Source: JAVVHH01 sp965276815
GTDB lineage: Bacteria > Pseudomonadota > Alphaproteobacteria > Acetobacterales > Acetobacteraceae
NCBI GenBank assembly: GCA_965276815.1
Contig: CBDIBE010000007.1
Span: forward strand, 186,001 to 250,000
Reading direction: 5' to 3'
Length of the DNA stretch: 64,000 bases
Made by a program: the position numbers and the translations under genes. Every line of letters starts with the position of its first letter. The first letter of the stretch is position 1. Below are positions 26,569 to 34,716 of the stretch, piece after piece. Below the pieces are notes generated by a model, which saw only the letters and a program-made list of their open reading frames with translations, was not told where the DNA came from and searched no databases.

Positions 26569-27425
26569 GCGCCCCTCCAGAAGGCGGACAGGCCGAAGAA
26601 CCGGTCGCCAAGGAGAAATAGCATGAGCGTCACAACCAGCAGGATTGCGGCGAGCGCGGAAGCGAGCCCCCAATTCAGCGTCTGGTTGATGTTAAACTCG
26701 ATCAGTTGCGCGACGACCATGTCGCGTGGTCCGCCGAGCAGGGCCGGGATCACGAAGAAGCCGAGGCTTGCGGTGAAGACGAGCACGCTGCCGGCCAATA
26801 AGCCGGGCATGGTGAGCGGCAGGATCACGCGCAGGAAGGCGGCCGGCGGCCCGGCCCCCATGCTGCGCGCCGCGGCGAGCAGCCACGGATCGAGCCGCCC
26901 GATAATGGTCGCGAGCGGCAGCACCATGTAGGGCAGCATGATTTGCGTCATGCCGATCAGCACGCCGAGCTGGTTGTAGACGAGCCGGAGCGGCTCGGCG
27001 ATCAGCCCGGTCCGCAACAGGACCATGTTGATGATGCCCTGCGGGTTCAGCACCACCATCCAGCCATAGGCGCGAACGAGGAGATTGGTCCAGAACGGGA
27101 TCAGCAGGCACAGCAGCACAAGCGCGCGGGTCACCGGGCCGGCATGCGTGAGCTTCCAGGCGAGCGGATAGCCGAGCACGGCGCAGAGCCCGGCGGTCTC
27201 CGCGCTGAGTTCGAGCGTGCGCAGGAGGATGCGCAGGTAGGTCCCGGACTCCAGCACATGCGTGTAATTGGTGAACGCGCCGTTCGGATCGTCGAAGCTC
27301 CGCGCGATCAGCAGCAGCACCGGCGCCACGAGGAGCGCGAGCAGAAGCAGCAACGCCGGTGCGAGAAAGATCCAACCGGAGATCGGGCGGGGTGTGCCTA
27401 TCGTGCGGCTCAGCCCAGCATCCAC
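26565..27425 (-). CDS. ABC transporter permease (PotB-like)
   Basis: A 286-residue membrane protein with the EAA loop LLAAARSMGAGPPAAFLRVI and the large periplasmic loop after helix 1 typical of PotB. The only plausible start is the GTG at 27425, which overlaps the end of the binding-protein gene by 16 bases. Overlaps on both sides indicate a tightly coupled operon. Confidence 0.85.
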   Translation of the reverse strand: MDAGLSRTIGTPRPISGWIFLAPALLLLLALLVAPVLLLIARSFDDPNGAFTNYTHVLESGTYLRILLRTLELSAETAGLCAVLGYPLAWKLTHAGPVTRALVLLCLLIPFWTNLLVRAYGWMVVLNPQGIINMVLLRTGLIAEPLRLVYNQLGVLIGMTQIMLPYMVLPLATIIGRLDPWLLAAARSMGAGPPAAFLRVILPLTMPGLLAGSVLVFTASLGFFVIPALLGGPRDMVVAQLIEFNINQTLNWGLASALAAILLVVTLMLFLLGDRFFGLSAFWRGA

Positions 27426-28459
27426 GTATTCATCTTTTCCGAGACCTGGGCGAGGTTTTGTCCCCACCAACCCTCGTCGGTCACGATCCCGACGCCTTTC
27501 GAGGCCGGCCCGCCAGAGAGGATTGCGGCGCGATCCTGCGGAATGCGGGTATATGCGGCGGGCACAACCGGCCCGTACGTGTAAGCCATGGCGATCGCCG
27601 CCTGCGCTTCCGGCGTCAGCGTGTAGGCGAGGAACTGCTGCGCCAACGCCGCATTTGGCGCGCCCTTCGGGATGACCATCGACGACCAGGAGATCAGGCT
27701 GACCGGGAAGACGATCGCGATCTTGGCGCCGGCGTCGCGCGCCGCGAGCGCCCGCCCGTCCGGGATCAGGCCCATGACGGCCTGGCCGTCCGACGTGTAT
27801 TGTTCCGCTTGCGCGTTGGTCTGATAGAACAGGATGCTGTCGCGGATGGTTCCAAGCTTGTCCAGCGCCCGCTTCACGTCCAGCGGGTAGAGCTTGTCTG
27901 GCTTCACGCCATCGGCGAGCAGCGCGGTCTCGAGCGCGCCGCCATTCGCCTTGTTTGAGAAGGTGCGAGTGCCGGGGAAACGCTTGAGGTCGAAGAAATC
28001 CGCCCAGGCGGTCGGGGCCGAGGGCAGCTTCGATGTGGAATGGGTCAGCACGCGCGAGAACAATACTTGGGGCACCGAATAGTCGGTGGTGAGGTTCGGC
28101 GCTGGCATGATGCTGGCGCGCTCTTGCGGGGTCCAATCGATGCGCTCGACCAGACCGTGCGCCGGGCCTATCCACTGGAAGTCCGGCAGCACCTCGACGA
28201 CGTCCCATTCCGTGTGGCCCGAGCGCACCATCGCTTCGATGCGGCCGTAATCATTGCCGCCGACCACGGTGACGCCGATCCCGGTCTTCGCGGTGAACGG
28301 ATCGAACCACGCCTTCTGCAGGGCGGCCTGCCACGAACCGCCCCAGCTCGCATAGACGATCTGCCGGTCGGCGGCGCGCAGGGCGCCGGGCGAGGCCATC
28401 GCCGCGAGGCCGGCAGCGCCGCCGGCGAGGATGCCGCGTCGCGTGAGGGTGACACTCAT
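27410..28459 (-). CDS. Spermidine/putrescine-type ABC substrate-binding protein
   Basis: A 349-residue periplasmic protein with a Tat-like signal (LTRRGILAGGAAGLAAMASP). The mature start IVYASWGGSWQAALQKAWFD and the SBP_bac_8-type core (TEWDVVEVLPDFQW, ANGGALETALLADGV) match the PotD/extracellular solute-binding group. AGGAG lies 7 bases before the ATG. The ligand need not be a polyamine; the adjacent creatinase-like gene hints at a guanidino or amide compound. Confidence 0.85.
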   Translation of the reverse strand: MSVTLTRRGILAGGAAGLAAMASPGALRAADRQIVYASWGGSWQAALQKAWFDPFTAKTGIGVTVVGGNDYGRIEAMVRSGHTEWDVVEVLPDFQWIGPAHGLVERIDWTPQERASIMPAPNLTTDYSVPQVLFSRVLTHSTSKLPSAPTAWADFFDLKRFPGTRTFSNKANGGALETALLADGVKPDKLYPLDVKRALDKLGTIRDSILFYQTNAQAEQYTSDGQAVMGLIPDGRALAARDAGAKIAIVFPVSLISWSSMVIPKGAPNAALAQQFLAYTLTPEAQAAIAMAYTYGPVVPAAYTRIPQDRAAILSGGPASKGVGIVTDEGWWGQNLAQVSEKMNTWMLG

Positions 28460-28484
28460 GCTGTTCTCCTCGGCTGGAACCGGA

Positions 28485-29189
28485 TTAGTCCTTGGTCAAC
28501 AGGCGCAGGTCGGTGTCGTCGTCGATATCGCGCCGGCCGACGATGCTGCCGTCCTCGCGCACGACGATGTGCCCGGCATGGCGGCGGCTGACCAGCGAAT
28601 CCGGCGATAGCGCCCGGTTTGAGAGATGATAGAGCCGCCACCAAAGACTGCCGAACACCGGAAAGCCCTCGCGCACCATGCGCCAGGTCAGCGCATCGAT
28701 GCGTGATTTCGGGGGCGCGCCGGTTGCCGGCAGTGACGTGACCTCGCCCGCTTCGGTGACCCGCAACTGCGCGCCGTGCCGCGCTGCGAGACCCGTCACC
28801 GTTGGCAACTCTTCTGGCGCCCGTATGCCGGTGACGTGGAGCGTGCCGCCGCCAACGAAAGCTGCCTCGACGGCGAGATCAGCAATCGCCGGCGCCACCA
28901 GCCAGGCATGCGCGCCGTGGCAGCGCAGGTTCGTGCCCTCCAGCGACGGTACCGCCGCCGCCGTCAGCTCGGTGTAGCCGTCGAGCAGGGTACTGAACCC
29001 GCCGAGTCCAAGCATTTGCGAGATGAGCACGGTTTCGCGCACGTCTTGCATCAGTCCCGGTGGCACCGGCGAGAGCAGCAGGATGCGCTCGACCACCAGC
29101 CGTGCCTCGCGCAGTGAGATGACGATCGGGCCGGTCAGCGCTTCATCGGCGCCGAGCTCATCGAGGGTCGGCGGGATGATCGCGTTCAT
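28485..29189 (-). CDS. DUF3726-like protein of unknown function
   Basis: A 234-residue protein. The N-terminal pattern ISLREARLVVERILLLSPVP then LMQDVRETVLISQMLGLGGF resembles DUF3726 proteins, whose function is unknown. No signal peptide or membrane segment is visible. It overlaps the upstream 519-residue gene by four bases and precedes the ABC binding-protein gene by 25 bases, so it is part of the importer operon and probably linked to use of the imported compound. The DUF call is by eye. Confidence 0.6.
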   Translation of the reverse strand: MNAIIPPTLDELGADEALTGPIVISLREARLVVERILLLSPVPPGLMQDVRETVLISQMLGLGGFSTLLDGYTELTAAAVPSLEGTNLRCHGAHAWLVAPAIADLAVEAAFVGGGTLHVTGIRAPEELPTVTGLAARHGAQLRVTEAGEVTSLPATGAPPKSRIDALTWRMVREGFPVFGSLWWRLYHLSNRALSPDSLVSRRHAGHIVVREDGSIVGRRDIDDDTDLRLLTKD

Positions 29190-30745
29190 CCGCCGGGTTC
29201 CGCCGGATGGAACCAGTACGGGTCGGCGCCGGTGGCGATTTCCGCCGGCATCGGCGCACCGTGGAACATCACCCCACGCAGATTGCGGCCGAGGTAATCG
29301 CGTGTCTTGTCGATGCCGTGGATGCCGGCATTGACCAGCCGGACCAGCTGGATCGGCACGAACTCCTCCCCCATGATGTCGGCCTGCGGCGAGTGGTAGC
29401 GGAGCCCGCGCAGCGACTGGACACGGGCGACAATCGCGCGCAGTTCGGGACGCTGCAGCAGGAAACGCGCGACGCTCTGCCCGGCATCGGCTTTGGCGAG
29501 CGCCTCCTCCAGGCGCTGGGTCAGCAGCGGAAGGTCGACGGCGAGGTCGTGCGCATCTCCGGCCTCCTCGCGCCGGGCGCGGCGCGGCTCCTCGGCGGCG
29601 GCTGATTTATACCAGATATAGCGGCGCGCCGGGTCATCCGTCCGCAGCGCCAACGCCCAGCCGTACTCGGCATGCAGCAGGTCACGCAGCGCACCCACAA
29701 GCATCAACGGGTCGGCCGCCATCTCCTCGTGGACGATCAGCCCGTCGCGCAACTGCGCGATGGTCTCGGGAACCAGCTCCTGCAACAGGGAGTGCAGCGT
29801 CTCCTGCGTCTCCGCATGGTAGGGCGAGGCCATCGTGCAAAGCGCGGCGAACGGCAGCGGGTCATCGCGCTCGGGCAGTGCAGCCGCCTGGGCGCGCAAC
29901 GCGGCGAGCTCGTTGGCAACCACCAGGCTCGGCGCCAGCGCGTCGTACTGCATCCGGTCCTGCTGGCGAAAGCAAATCGCCCGATCCATAAGCCGCAGCA
30001 GTAAGGGCAGCCCGGCCAGCGCCTGCGCGCGCGGCAGCGATTGCGCCGCGACCAGCGCGGCTTCGTATGCCTGCAGCCAGCGATTGATCAGTTGCGGGTG
30101 ATTGTAGGCGTACAGCACCAGGCCGAGCGCGGAGCCGTTGCCGAGGCCGATGAAGCGCTGCCACTCCGGCGCGAGCTCCGCCGCGCGCGGATTGCGCAAG
30201 CGCGCCGCATGGTGCAGCAGATCGATCGCGAAACAGCGCATCAAGTAGGCGCAAAGCATTTGACACGCGAGCGGTCGGCGCAGCTCGTGGCTGTCCTCGA
30301 GGGCGAGAAACGACCGGGTGCCGATCGTGCCGTTGCCCTCGATGCCGGTATTGCGCATCACGTAGCACGCTTGCGCCAGCAAGGCAGGATCGGGTTGCTG
30401 GCCGGCGGCGAGGCGCTCCGCCGCGTGCTCGAAAACGCGGGAGCTGCGGTTGGCACGGCACCAGTTCAGCGTGCGCGCGGCGGCACGGCCACCGTAGAGG
30501 CGCGGCATCGCCCGCGCGGTCTCCTCGATCGCCTCGGCGGTGACGGGGCCTTCGATCAGCGCCGCCAACATGTCCCATTGCCGGCCGACGATGCGGCCAG
30601 TGCGCCCTTCGAAGCGCGGCTCGAACGAGAACACGGGAAAATCGAACACCATGCTTCCGGCGATCACGCGGTAGTGCGCGCGGCCACGTCCCCGCTCGTC
30701 GAGATCGAAGGACAATCGCTCGATACGCCAGCGGCCGGCGATCAT
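29186..30745 (-). CDS. Large uncharacterised protein, first gene of the polyamine-type importer operon
   Basis: A 519-residue soluble, helix-rich protein that I do not recognise. Segments that look conserved are RNTGIEGNGTIGTRSFLALE and GIHGIDKTRDYLGRNLRGVM. The first suggests a glycine-rich binding loop, but that is speculation. No ribosome-binding site precedes the ATG at 30745; the frame stays open about 180 bases further upstream but contains no ATG, GTG or TTG there. It heads the operon and is preceded by a likely LacI-controlled promoter about 220 bases upstream, leaving a long leader. Pairing with the DUF3726-like gene suggests the two proteins work together. Confidence 0.65.
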   Translation of the reverse strand: MIAGRWRIERLSFDLDERGRGRAHYRVIAGSMVFDFPVFSFEPRFEGRTGRIVGRQWDMLAALIEGPVTAEAIEETARAMPRLYGGRAAARTLNWCRANRSSRVFEHAAERLAAGQQPDPALLAQACYVMRNTGIEGNGTIGTRSFLALEDSHELRRPLACQMLCAYLMRCFAIDLLHHAARLRNPRAAELAPEWQRFIGLGNGSALGLVLYAYNHPQLINRWLQAYEAALVAAQSLPRAQALAGLPLLLRLMDRAICFRQQDRMQYDALAPSLVVANELAALRAQAAALPERDDPLPFAALCTMASPYHAETQETLHSLLQELVPETIAQLRDGLIVHEEMAADPLMLVGALRDLLHAEYGWALALRTDDPARRYIWYKSAAAEEPRRARREEAGDAHDLAVDLPLLTQRLEEALAKADAGQSVARFLLQRPELRAIVARVQSLRGLRYHSPQADIMGEEFVPIQLVRLVNAGIHGIDKTRDYLGRNLRGVMFHGAPMPAEIATGADPYWFHPAEPGG

Positions 30746-30960
30746 TTGCGCGACTAGCGTGCGCGATGCGCTGAGCGGACCCGGCTGCAGCGCGCCAAGG
30801 CGATCGGGCGCATCAAAGTCTCCGGCGGACGCGGCTGCGGTGCCGACGTGCGCACTGGTTCGGCTACGGCGGCGTTGGGCACGAAGCGCCTGATCGCAGC
30901 GCGCACCTCGGGGTCGCCATCCAATTTACACCGGTTCTCGCACGGCTCGGAGATAGCCCC

Positions 30961-31010
30961 TGGAAACGATTACGGGCGCAAGTCTGAGGCGCGTTCAATT
31001 GACTTGTCAA
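30961..31010 (-). promoter_or_regulatory. Promoter of the polyamine-type importer operon with second LacI-type operator
   Basis: On the minus strand TTGACA (31010-31005) is followed by a weak -10 (CAGACT, 30986-30981). The sequence at 30961-30974 reads TGGAAACGATTACG on the plus strand and aligns with GGAAAACGTTTACA at the other operon around the central CG. The order of -35, weak -10 and operator is the same as at 22459-22506. The rest of 30746-31068 holds no supported gene. Confidence 0.5.
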
Positions 31011-31068
31011 CGCCGCCTCTACCGCCGCGGTAAGGAGGGGGTGCCTCGCCAGTGGAGGGAGCGATCCA

Positions 31069-31863
31069 TCAACTGAATTTCGCCGCCCGCTTCTCCATGA
31101 ACGCCGTGACCGCCTCCTGATGATCGGGCTCGCTGTGCGCGAGCGACTGGAAGGCCGCCGCCATCGTCAGGGAGGCATCCAGGCTCATCTCCCGTCCCTG
31201 GGTCATCAGCCGCTTCGTCATCCGGACGCTGTCGCGGGGGTTCACGGCAATGCGTTCGGCAAGCATGTTTGCCGCCGGCAGAAGTTCGCCGTCCGGCACC
31301 ACGCTTGAGACCAGGCCGCACGCCAGCGCTTCCCGCGCGCCGATCGGATCACCGGTCAAGGCGAGTTCCGCGGCTTTGGAGTAGCCGACGAGCCTCGGCA
31401 GCAGCCACGCGCCGCCATCGCCGGCAATGATGCCGAGCTTGACGAAGCTTTCCGCGAACCGGGCGCTCTCGGCGGCAATCCGGATGTCGCACATGCAAGC
31501 CAGGTCACAGCCGGCGCCGATCGCCGGCCCGTTGACGGCCGCGATGATGGGGATGTCGAGCTGCTGAAACGCCCGCGGGATCAGTTGCACGCCCGACTTG
31601 TAGTAGTCTTGCGTCAGAAGCGGCCGCGCCGCTCTGGCCTCCAAACGATCGGCCATGGCGCGGATATTGCCGCCGGACGAAAAGGCCGATCCGGCGCCCG
31701 TGAGGATTGCGACCTTCACGTCGCGGGCTGCATCGATCCGCGCCAGCGCGCCAATCAGGGCCGAAACCATGTCGGGCTCGGTGATCGGGTTGCGCAGCTC
31801 AGGCCGATTCAACGTCAGTGTGACGATGGATCCGCGTTGTTCCAGAAGTACCGGATGGGTCAT
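31069..31863 (-). CDS. Enoyl-CoA hydratase/isomerase family protein
   Basis: A 264-residue crotonase-fold protein. The oxyanion-hole segments are SAFSSGGNIRAM and AAVNGPAIGAGCDLACMCDI, and AESFVKLGIIAGDGGAWLLP carries the region of the second catalytic residue; that position reads Gly-Asp-Gly rather than the Glu of classical hydratases, so the reaction is open. The ATG at 31863 has AAGG about 9 bases upstream and is preferred to a GTG at 31887. It is last in the operon running from the CoA-transferase at 35945, implying a CoA-thioester degradation role. Confidence 0.82.
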   Translation of the reverse strand: MTHPVLLEQRGSIVTLTLNRPELRNPITEPDMVSALIGALARIDAARDVKVAILTGAGSAFSSGGNIRAMADRLEARAARPLLTQDYYKSGVQLIPRAFQQLDIPIIAAVNGPAIGAGCDLACMCDIRIAAESARFAESFVKLGIIAGDGGAWLLPRLVGYSKAAELALTGDPIGAREALACGLVSSVVPDGELLPAANMLAERIAVNPRDSVRMTKRLMTQGREMSLDASLTMAAAFQSLAHSEPDHQEAVTAFMEKRAAKFS

Positions 31864-31906
31864 CAGTGCTGCCTTTATGCGCGCCACCCAGGTGGTGCTT
31901 CTACAA

Positions 31907-33073
31907 TCAGAAGGTGCCCATTCCCAAGAAGCCGTCGTGCTCCGGAAAGTCCGCGACGAGTTTCTTGCCCACGAGTTCCTTCAACGTCTCCGTCGTCCCG
32001 CCGCCGAGACTGCCGTAGCGGGCCCCGCGGTAGAGACGGGACACCGGGTATTCGTCGGTGAAGCCATAGCCACCATGCACCTGAATCGCCTCGCTGGTAA
32101 CCCGGACCGACATCTCGTTGCAGTACATCTTCGCCAACGCGGCCTGATAAGGGTCGGGAAAGGGGTTCGCTGTGCTGCAGGCCCGGTAGAGGATTGAGCG
32201 CCCAAGCTCGATGTCGCGATACATCTCGGCAAGCTTCCAGCGCATGCCCTGGAAGGTGCCGATTGGGCGATCGAACGCGGTGCGGTCACGCATGTAGCGG
32301 ACGCTCTCCTCGAACGCGCCCTCGGCGAGCCCCAAGGAGATGCTCGGGTTGAGGCAACGCTGCGTGTTAAACGCAGTTAGCAGCTTGCGGAACCCGTCCT
32401 CGCGCAAGATCAAGTTTTCCAGCGGCAACTCGCAATTGTCGAAGCTGATCTCGGCTAGGTTCTCGCCGCCCATAGTGTGGTAGCGAGCGGTGACCTCGAA
32501 GCCCGGCGTGCCCTTTTCGATCAACACGCAGCCGATGCCCTCTCGGCCCGGCTGCTTGTTGATGCGGGTGAAGACGACGAACACGCCGGCCTCGTCTACC
32601 CGGCTGATCAGGGTCTTGGTACCCTTCAGCACGAGCCGATTGCCGGTCACCTCGGTATTGGTGCGGTAATTGGCGACATCGGTCCCAGCGTGCGGCTCGG
32701 TCATGCAAACCGCCAGGATCATCTTGCCGGAACACACATCCGGTAGCAGCCGGCGCTTGAGGGGCTCGGGGGCGTAGGTGGCGATGATCTTGGTCTGCAC
32801 GCCGACTTCGCCCATCACCGCCATCGCGGTCACGTAACAGACCTTGGCGATCTCCTCGAGCACGAGAGCGGTGTTGAACACGTCCAGCCCCATGCCGCCG
32901 TATTCTTCCGGCACCGCCATGCCGAGGATGCCAAGCTCGGCCAGCTCGTGCATGTTCTCCCAGGGGAATGAACCGTCCATCCACTTGGCCGCCCGCGGCC
33001 GGAACTTTTCCTGTGCCAGCGCCCGGACTGTGCCGACCATTTGCCGCTGTTCCGGGGTAAGCTCGAACTTCAA
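31907..33073 (-). CDS. Acyl-CoA dehydrogenase
   Basis: A 388-residue flavoprotein with the full ACAD fold: ELGILGMAVPEEYGGMGLDV, the FAD/substrate segment AVCMTEPHAGTDVANYRTNT, YRDIELGRSILYRACSTANP and IQVHGGYGFTDEYPVSRLYR. At the usual catalytic-base site (YEGT in medium-chain enzymes) it reads SLGGGTTE, so the base may lie elsewhere, as in isovaleryl-CoA dehydrogenase, or the reaction may differ. It would introduce an alpha-beta double bond for the crotonase-like protein next to it. It is separated from the permease gene by 18 bases and belongs to the same operon. Confidence 0.88.
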   Translation of the reverse strand: MKFELTPEQRQMVGTVRALAQEKFRPRAAKWMDGSFPWENMHELAELGILGMAVPEEYGGMGLDVFNTALVLEEIAKVCYVTAMAVMGEVGVQTKIIATYAPEPLKRRLLPDVCSGKMILAVCMTEPHAGTDVANYRTNTEVTGNRLVLKGTKTLISRVDEAGVFVVFTRINKQPGREGIGCVLIEKGTPGFEVTARYHTMGGENLAEISFDNCELPLENLILREDGFRKLLTAFNTQRCLNPSISLGLAEGAFEESVRYMRDRTAFDRPIGTFQGMRWKLAEMYRDIELGRSILYRACSTANPFPDPYQAALAKMYCNEMSVRVTSEAIQVHGGYGFTDEYPVSRLYRGARYGSLGGGTTETLKELVGKKLVADFPEHDGFLGMGTF

Positions 33074-33091
33074 TGCTGCAATCCTTCTGTT

Positions 33092-33916
33092 TCAGACGGC
33101 CGCGTCCGGCGAGACAATGGCGTCGGCCGTCTGCCAACGCAGCACGCGCAGCTCGAGCAGCTTCAAAACGCCCAGCAGCACGAGGCTGATCGCCATCAGC
33201 ACAAGCAACCCGGCGAACACGGAGGCGGTGTTGAAGAACGAAGTCGCCTCCTTGATCCGGAACCCGACCCCGGCCTCGGCCGCCACGAACTCGCCGACGA
33301 TCGCGCCGATCAGCGAGTACGGCAGTCCGATCCGCAACCCGGTAAACACCCACACGGCCGCATAGGGGACGGCGATCTTGGTCCAGATACTCCAACGGCT
33401 GGCGCCCAGCAGGCGCGCATTCTCCACCAGCTCGCGATCCACCTGGCGCACACCCTGATAAGTGGTGAAGAACACCATGAAAAACACCAGCATGGCGGAG
33501 AACATGATCTTGTTCGTGACGCCAATGCCGAACCACAGCACGAAAAGCGGCGCCAACGCGATCTTCGGCAAGGTATAGAGCGAGAGCACGAACGGCTCCA
33601 TCAGGTCGCCGAGCCGCTTCTCCCAACCCAGCACGAACCCAACCAGGCCGCCCGCCACGCTCCCCGCCAGGAACCCGCCCCCAGCCTCGATCAGCGTGAT
33701 CTGCAGGTCGGAGCCGAGATCGCCAGATCGATACCAGGCGAGCAGCGCCGAGAGCACCTCGCTCGGCTTGCTGATCCAGAAATCCGCGTTCAGCGCCCCG
33801 CTCAGCCACTCCCAGCCCACCAGGAACAGCACCGTCATGAACAACTGGATCGGGAACGGCCGCAGCAGGGCGGCGCGGGCCCAACTGATCCGGTGCGGCT
33901 CGGCGAAATCGCTCAT
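33092..33916 (-). CDS. ABC transporter permease (SsuC/TauC-like)
   Basis: A 274-residue inner-membrane protein with six predicted helices and the EAA loop ELVENARLLGASRWSIWTKI. The ATG at 33916 shares a base with the ATPase stop (TGATG). No binding protein is in this operon; the NMT1-type protein encoded at 39434-40444 in the divergent operon is the likely partner. Confidence 0.87.
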   Translation of the reverse strand: MSDFAEPHRISWARAALLRPFPIQLFMTVLFLVGWEWLSGALNADFWISKPSEVLSALLAWYRSGDLGSDLQITLIEAGGGFLAGSVAGGLVGFVLGWEKRLGDLMEPFVLSLYTLPKIALAPLFVLWFGIGVTNKIMFSAMLVFFMVFFTTYQGVRQVDRELVENARLLGASRWSIWTKIAVPYAAVWVFTGLRIGLPYSLIGAIVGEFVAAEAGVGFRIKEATSFFNTASVFAGLLVLMAISLVLLGVLKLLELRVLRWQTADAIVSPDAAV

Positions 33917-34716
33917 CAATGCACGTCCAACGCCGACCAGAGCTGCTTGAAGTAGGCGCCAAAGGCCGGGTTGGCCTGGATATCGATCACGTCGCGCGGG
34001 CGCGGCAGCTCGATGTCGAGCACCAGCTTCGGCTTGCCCGGGCGCTTGGACATCACCACCACCCGGTCGGCCAGGGTGATCGCCTCCTGCAGGTCGTGCG
34101 TCACGAACACGAAGGTCGCGCCCGTCGTTTCCCACAGCTTCAACAGCTCGGCATGCATGCGCAGCCGCAGCTGCGCGTCGAGGCTGCCGAACGGCTCGTC
34201 CATCAAGTAAGTATGCGGCTCGTAGGCCAGGGTGCGAGCAATCATCACCCGCTGCAGCATTCCGCCGGAGAGCTGGCGGGGAAACGCACCCTCGAACCCG
34301 CCAAGCCCGACCTGGGTGATGGCGCGCTGCACCCGCCCAGCCATCTCGGCTTTCGGCACGCCGCGGAACTCGAGCGGCAGGCGCACATTCGCCTCCACCG
34401 TCCGCCAAGGCAGGCAGAAATTCTTCTGCGTGATGTAACCGACGTCGCGATTGGGCCCGGTAACCGCGTGGCCGCTATAACGGACGATGCCGGAGGCCGG
34501 GCGAAGCGTGCCGGCCACCATGTTGAGCAGGGTCGACTTGCCGCAGCCGCTTGGCCCGACGATCGCCAGGAACTCCCCTTGCCGGACCTGCAGCGTGGTC
34601 GGGCCCATGGCGTGCAGCGGGCCGAAGCGGGCGACGACCTGGTCGAACTCGATCAGCGGTCGCGCCGTGCCGGTTCGGGCCGATGGGGCAGTCAGCGCGA
34701 CCACGGCCACGGTCAA
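33916..34716 (-). CDS. ABC transporter ATPase (SsuB/TauB-like)
   Basis: A 266-residue ATPase with Walker A GPSGCGKSTLL, signature LSGGMLQRVMIARTL, Walker B LMDEPFGSLD and switch His in FVTHDLQEA. The start is a TTG at 34716 overlapping the CoA-transferase stop (TTGA), or a GTG at 34710. It pairs with the permease downstream. Confidence 0.9.
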   Translation of the reverse strand: MTVAVVALTAPSARTGTARPLIEFDQVVARFGPLHAMGPTTLQVRQGEFLAIVGPSGCGKSTLLNMVAGTLRPASGIVRYSGHAVTGPNRDVGYITQKNFCLPWRTVEANVRLPLEFRGVPKAEMAGRVQRAITQVGLGGFEGAFPRQLSGGMLQRVMIARTLAYEPHTYLMDEPFGSLDAQLRLRMHAELLKLWETTGATFVFVTHDLQEAITLADRVVVMSKRPGKPKLVLDIELPRPRDVIDIQANPAFGAYFKQLWSALDVH

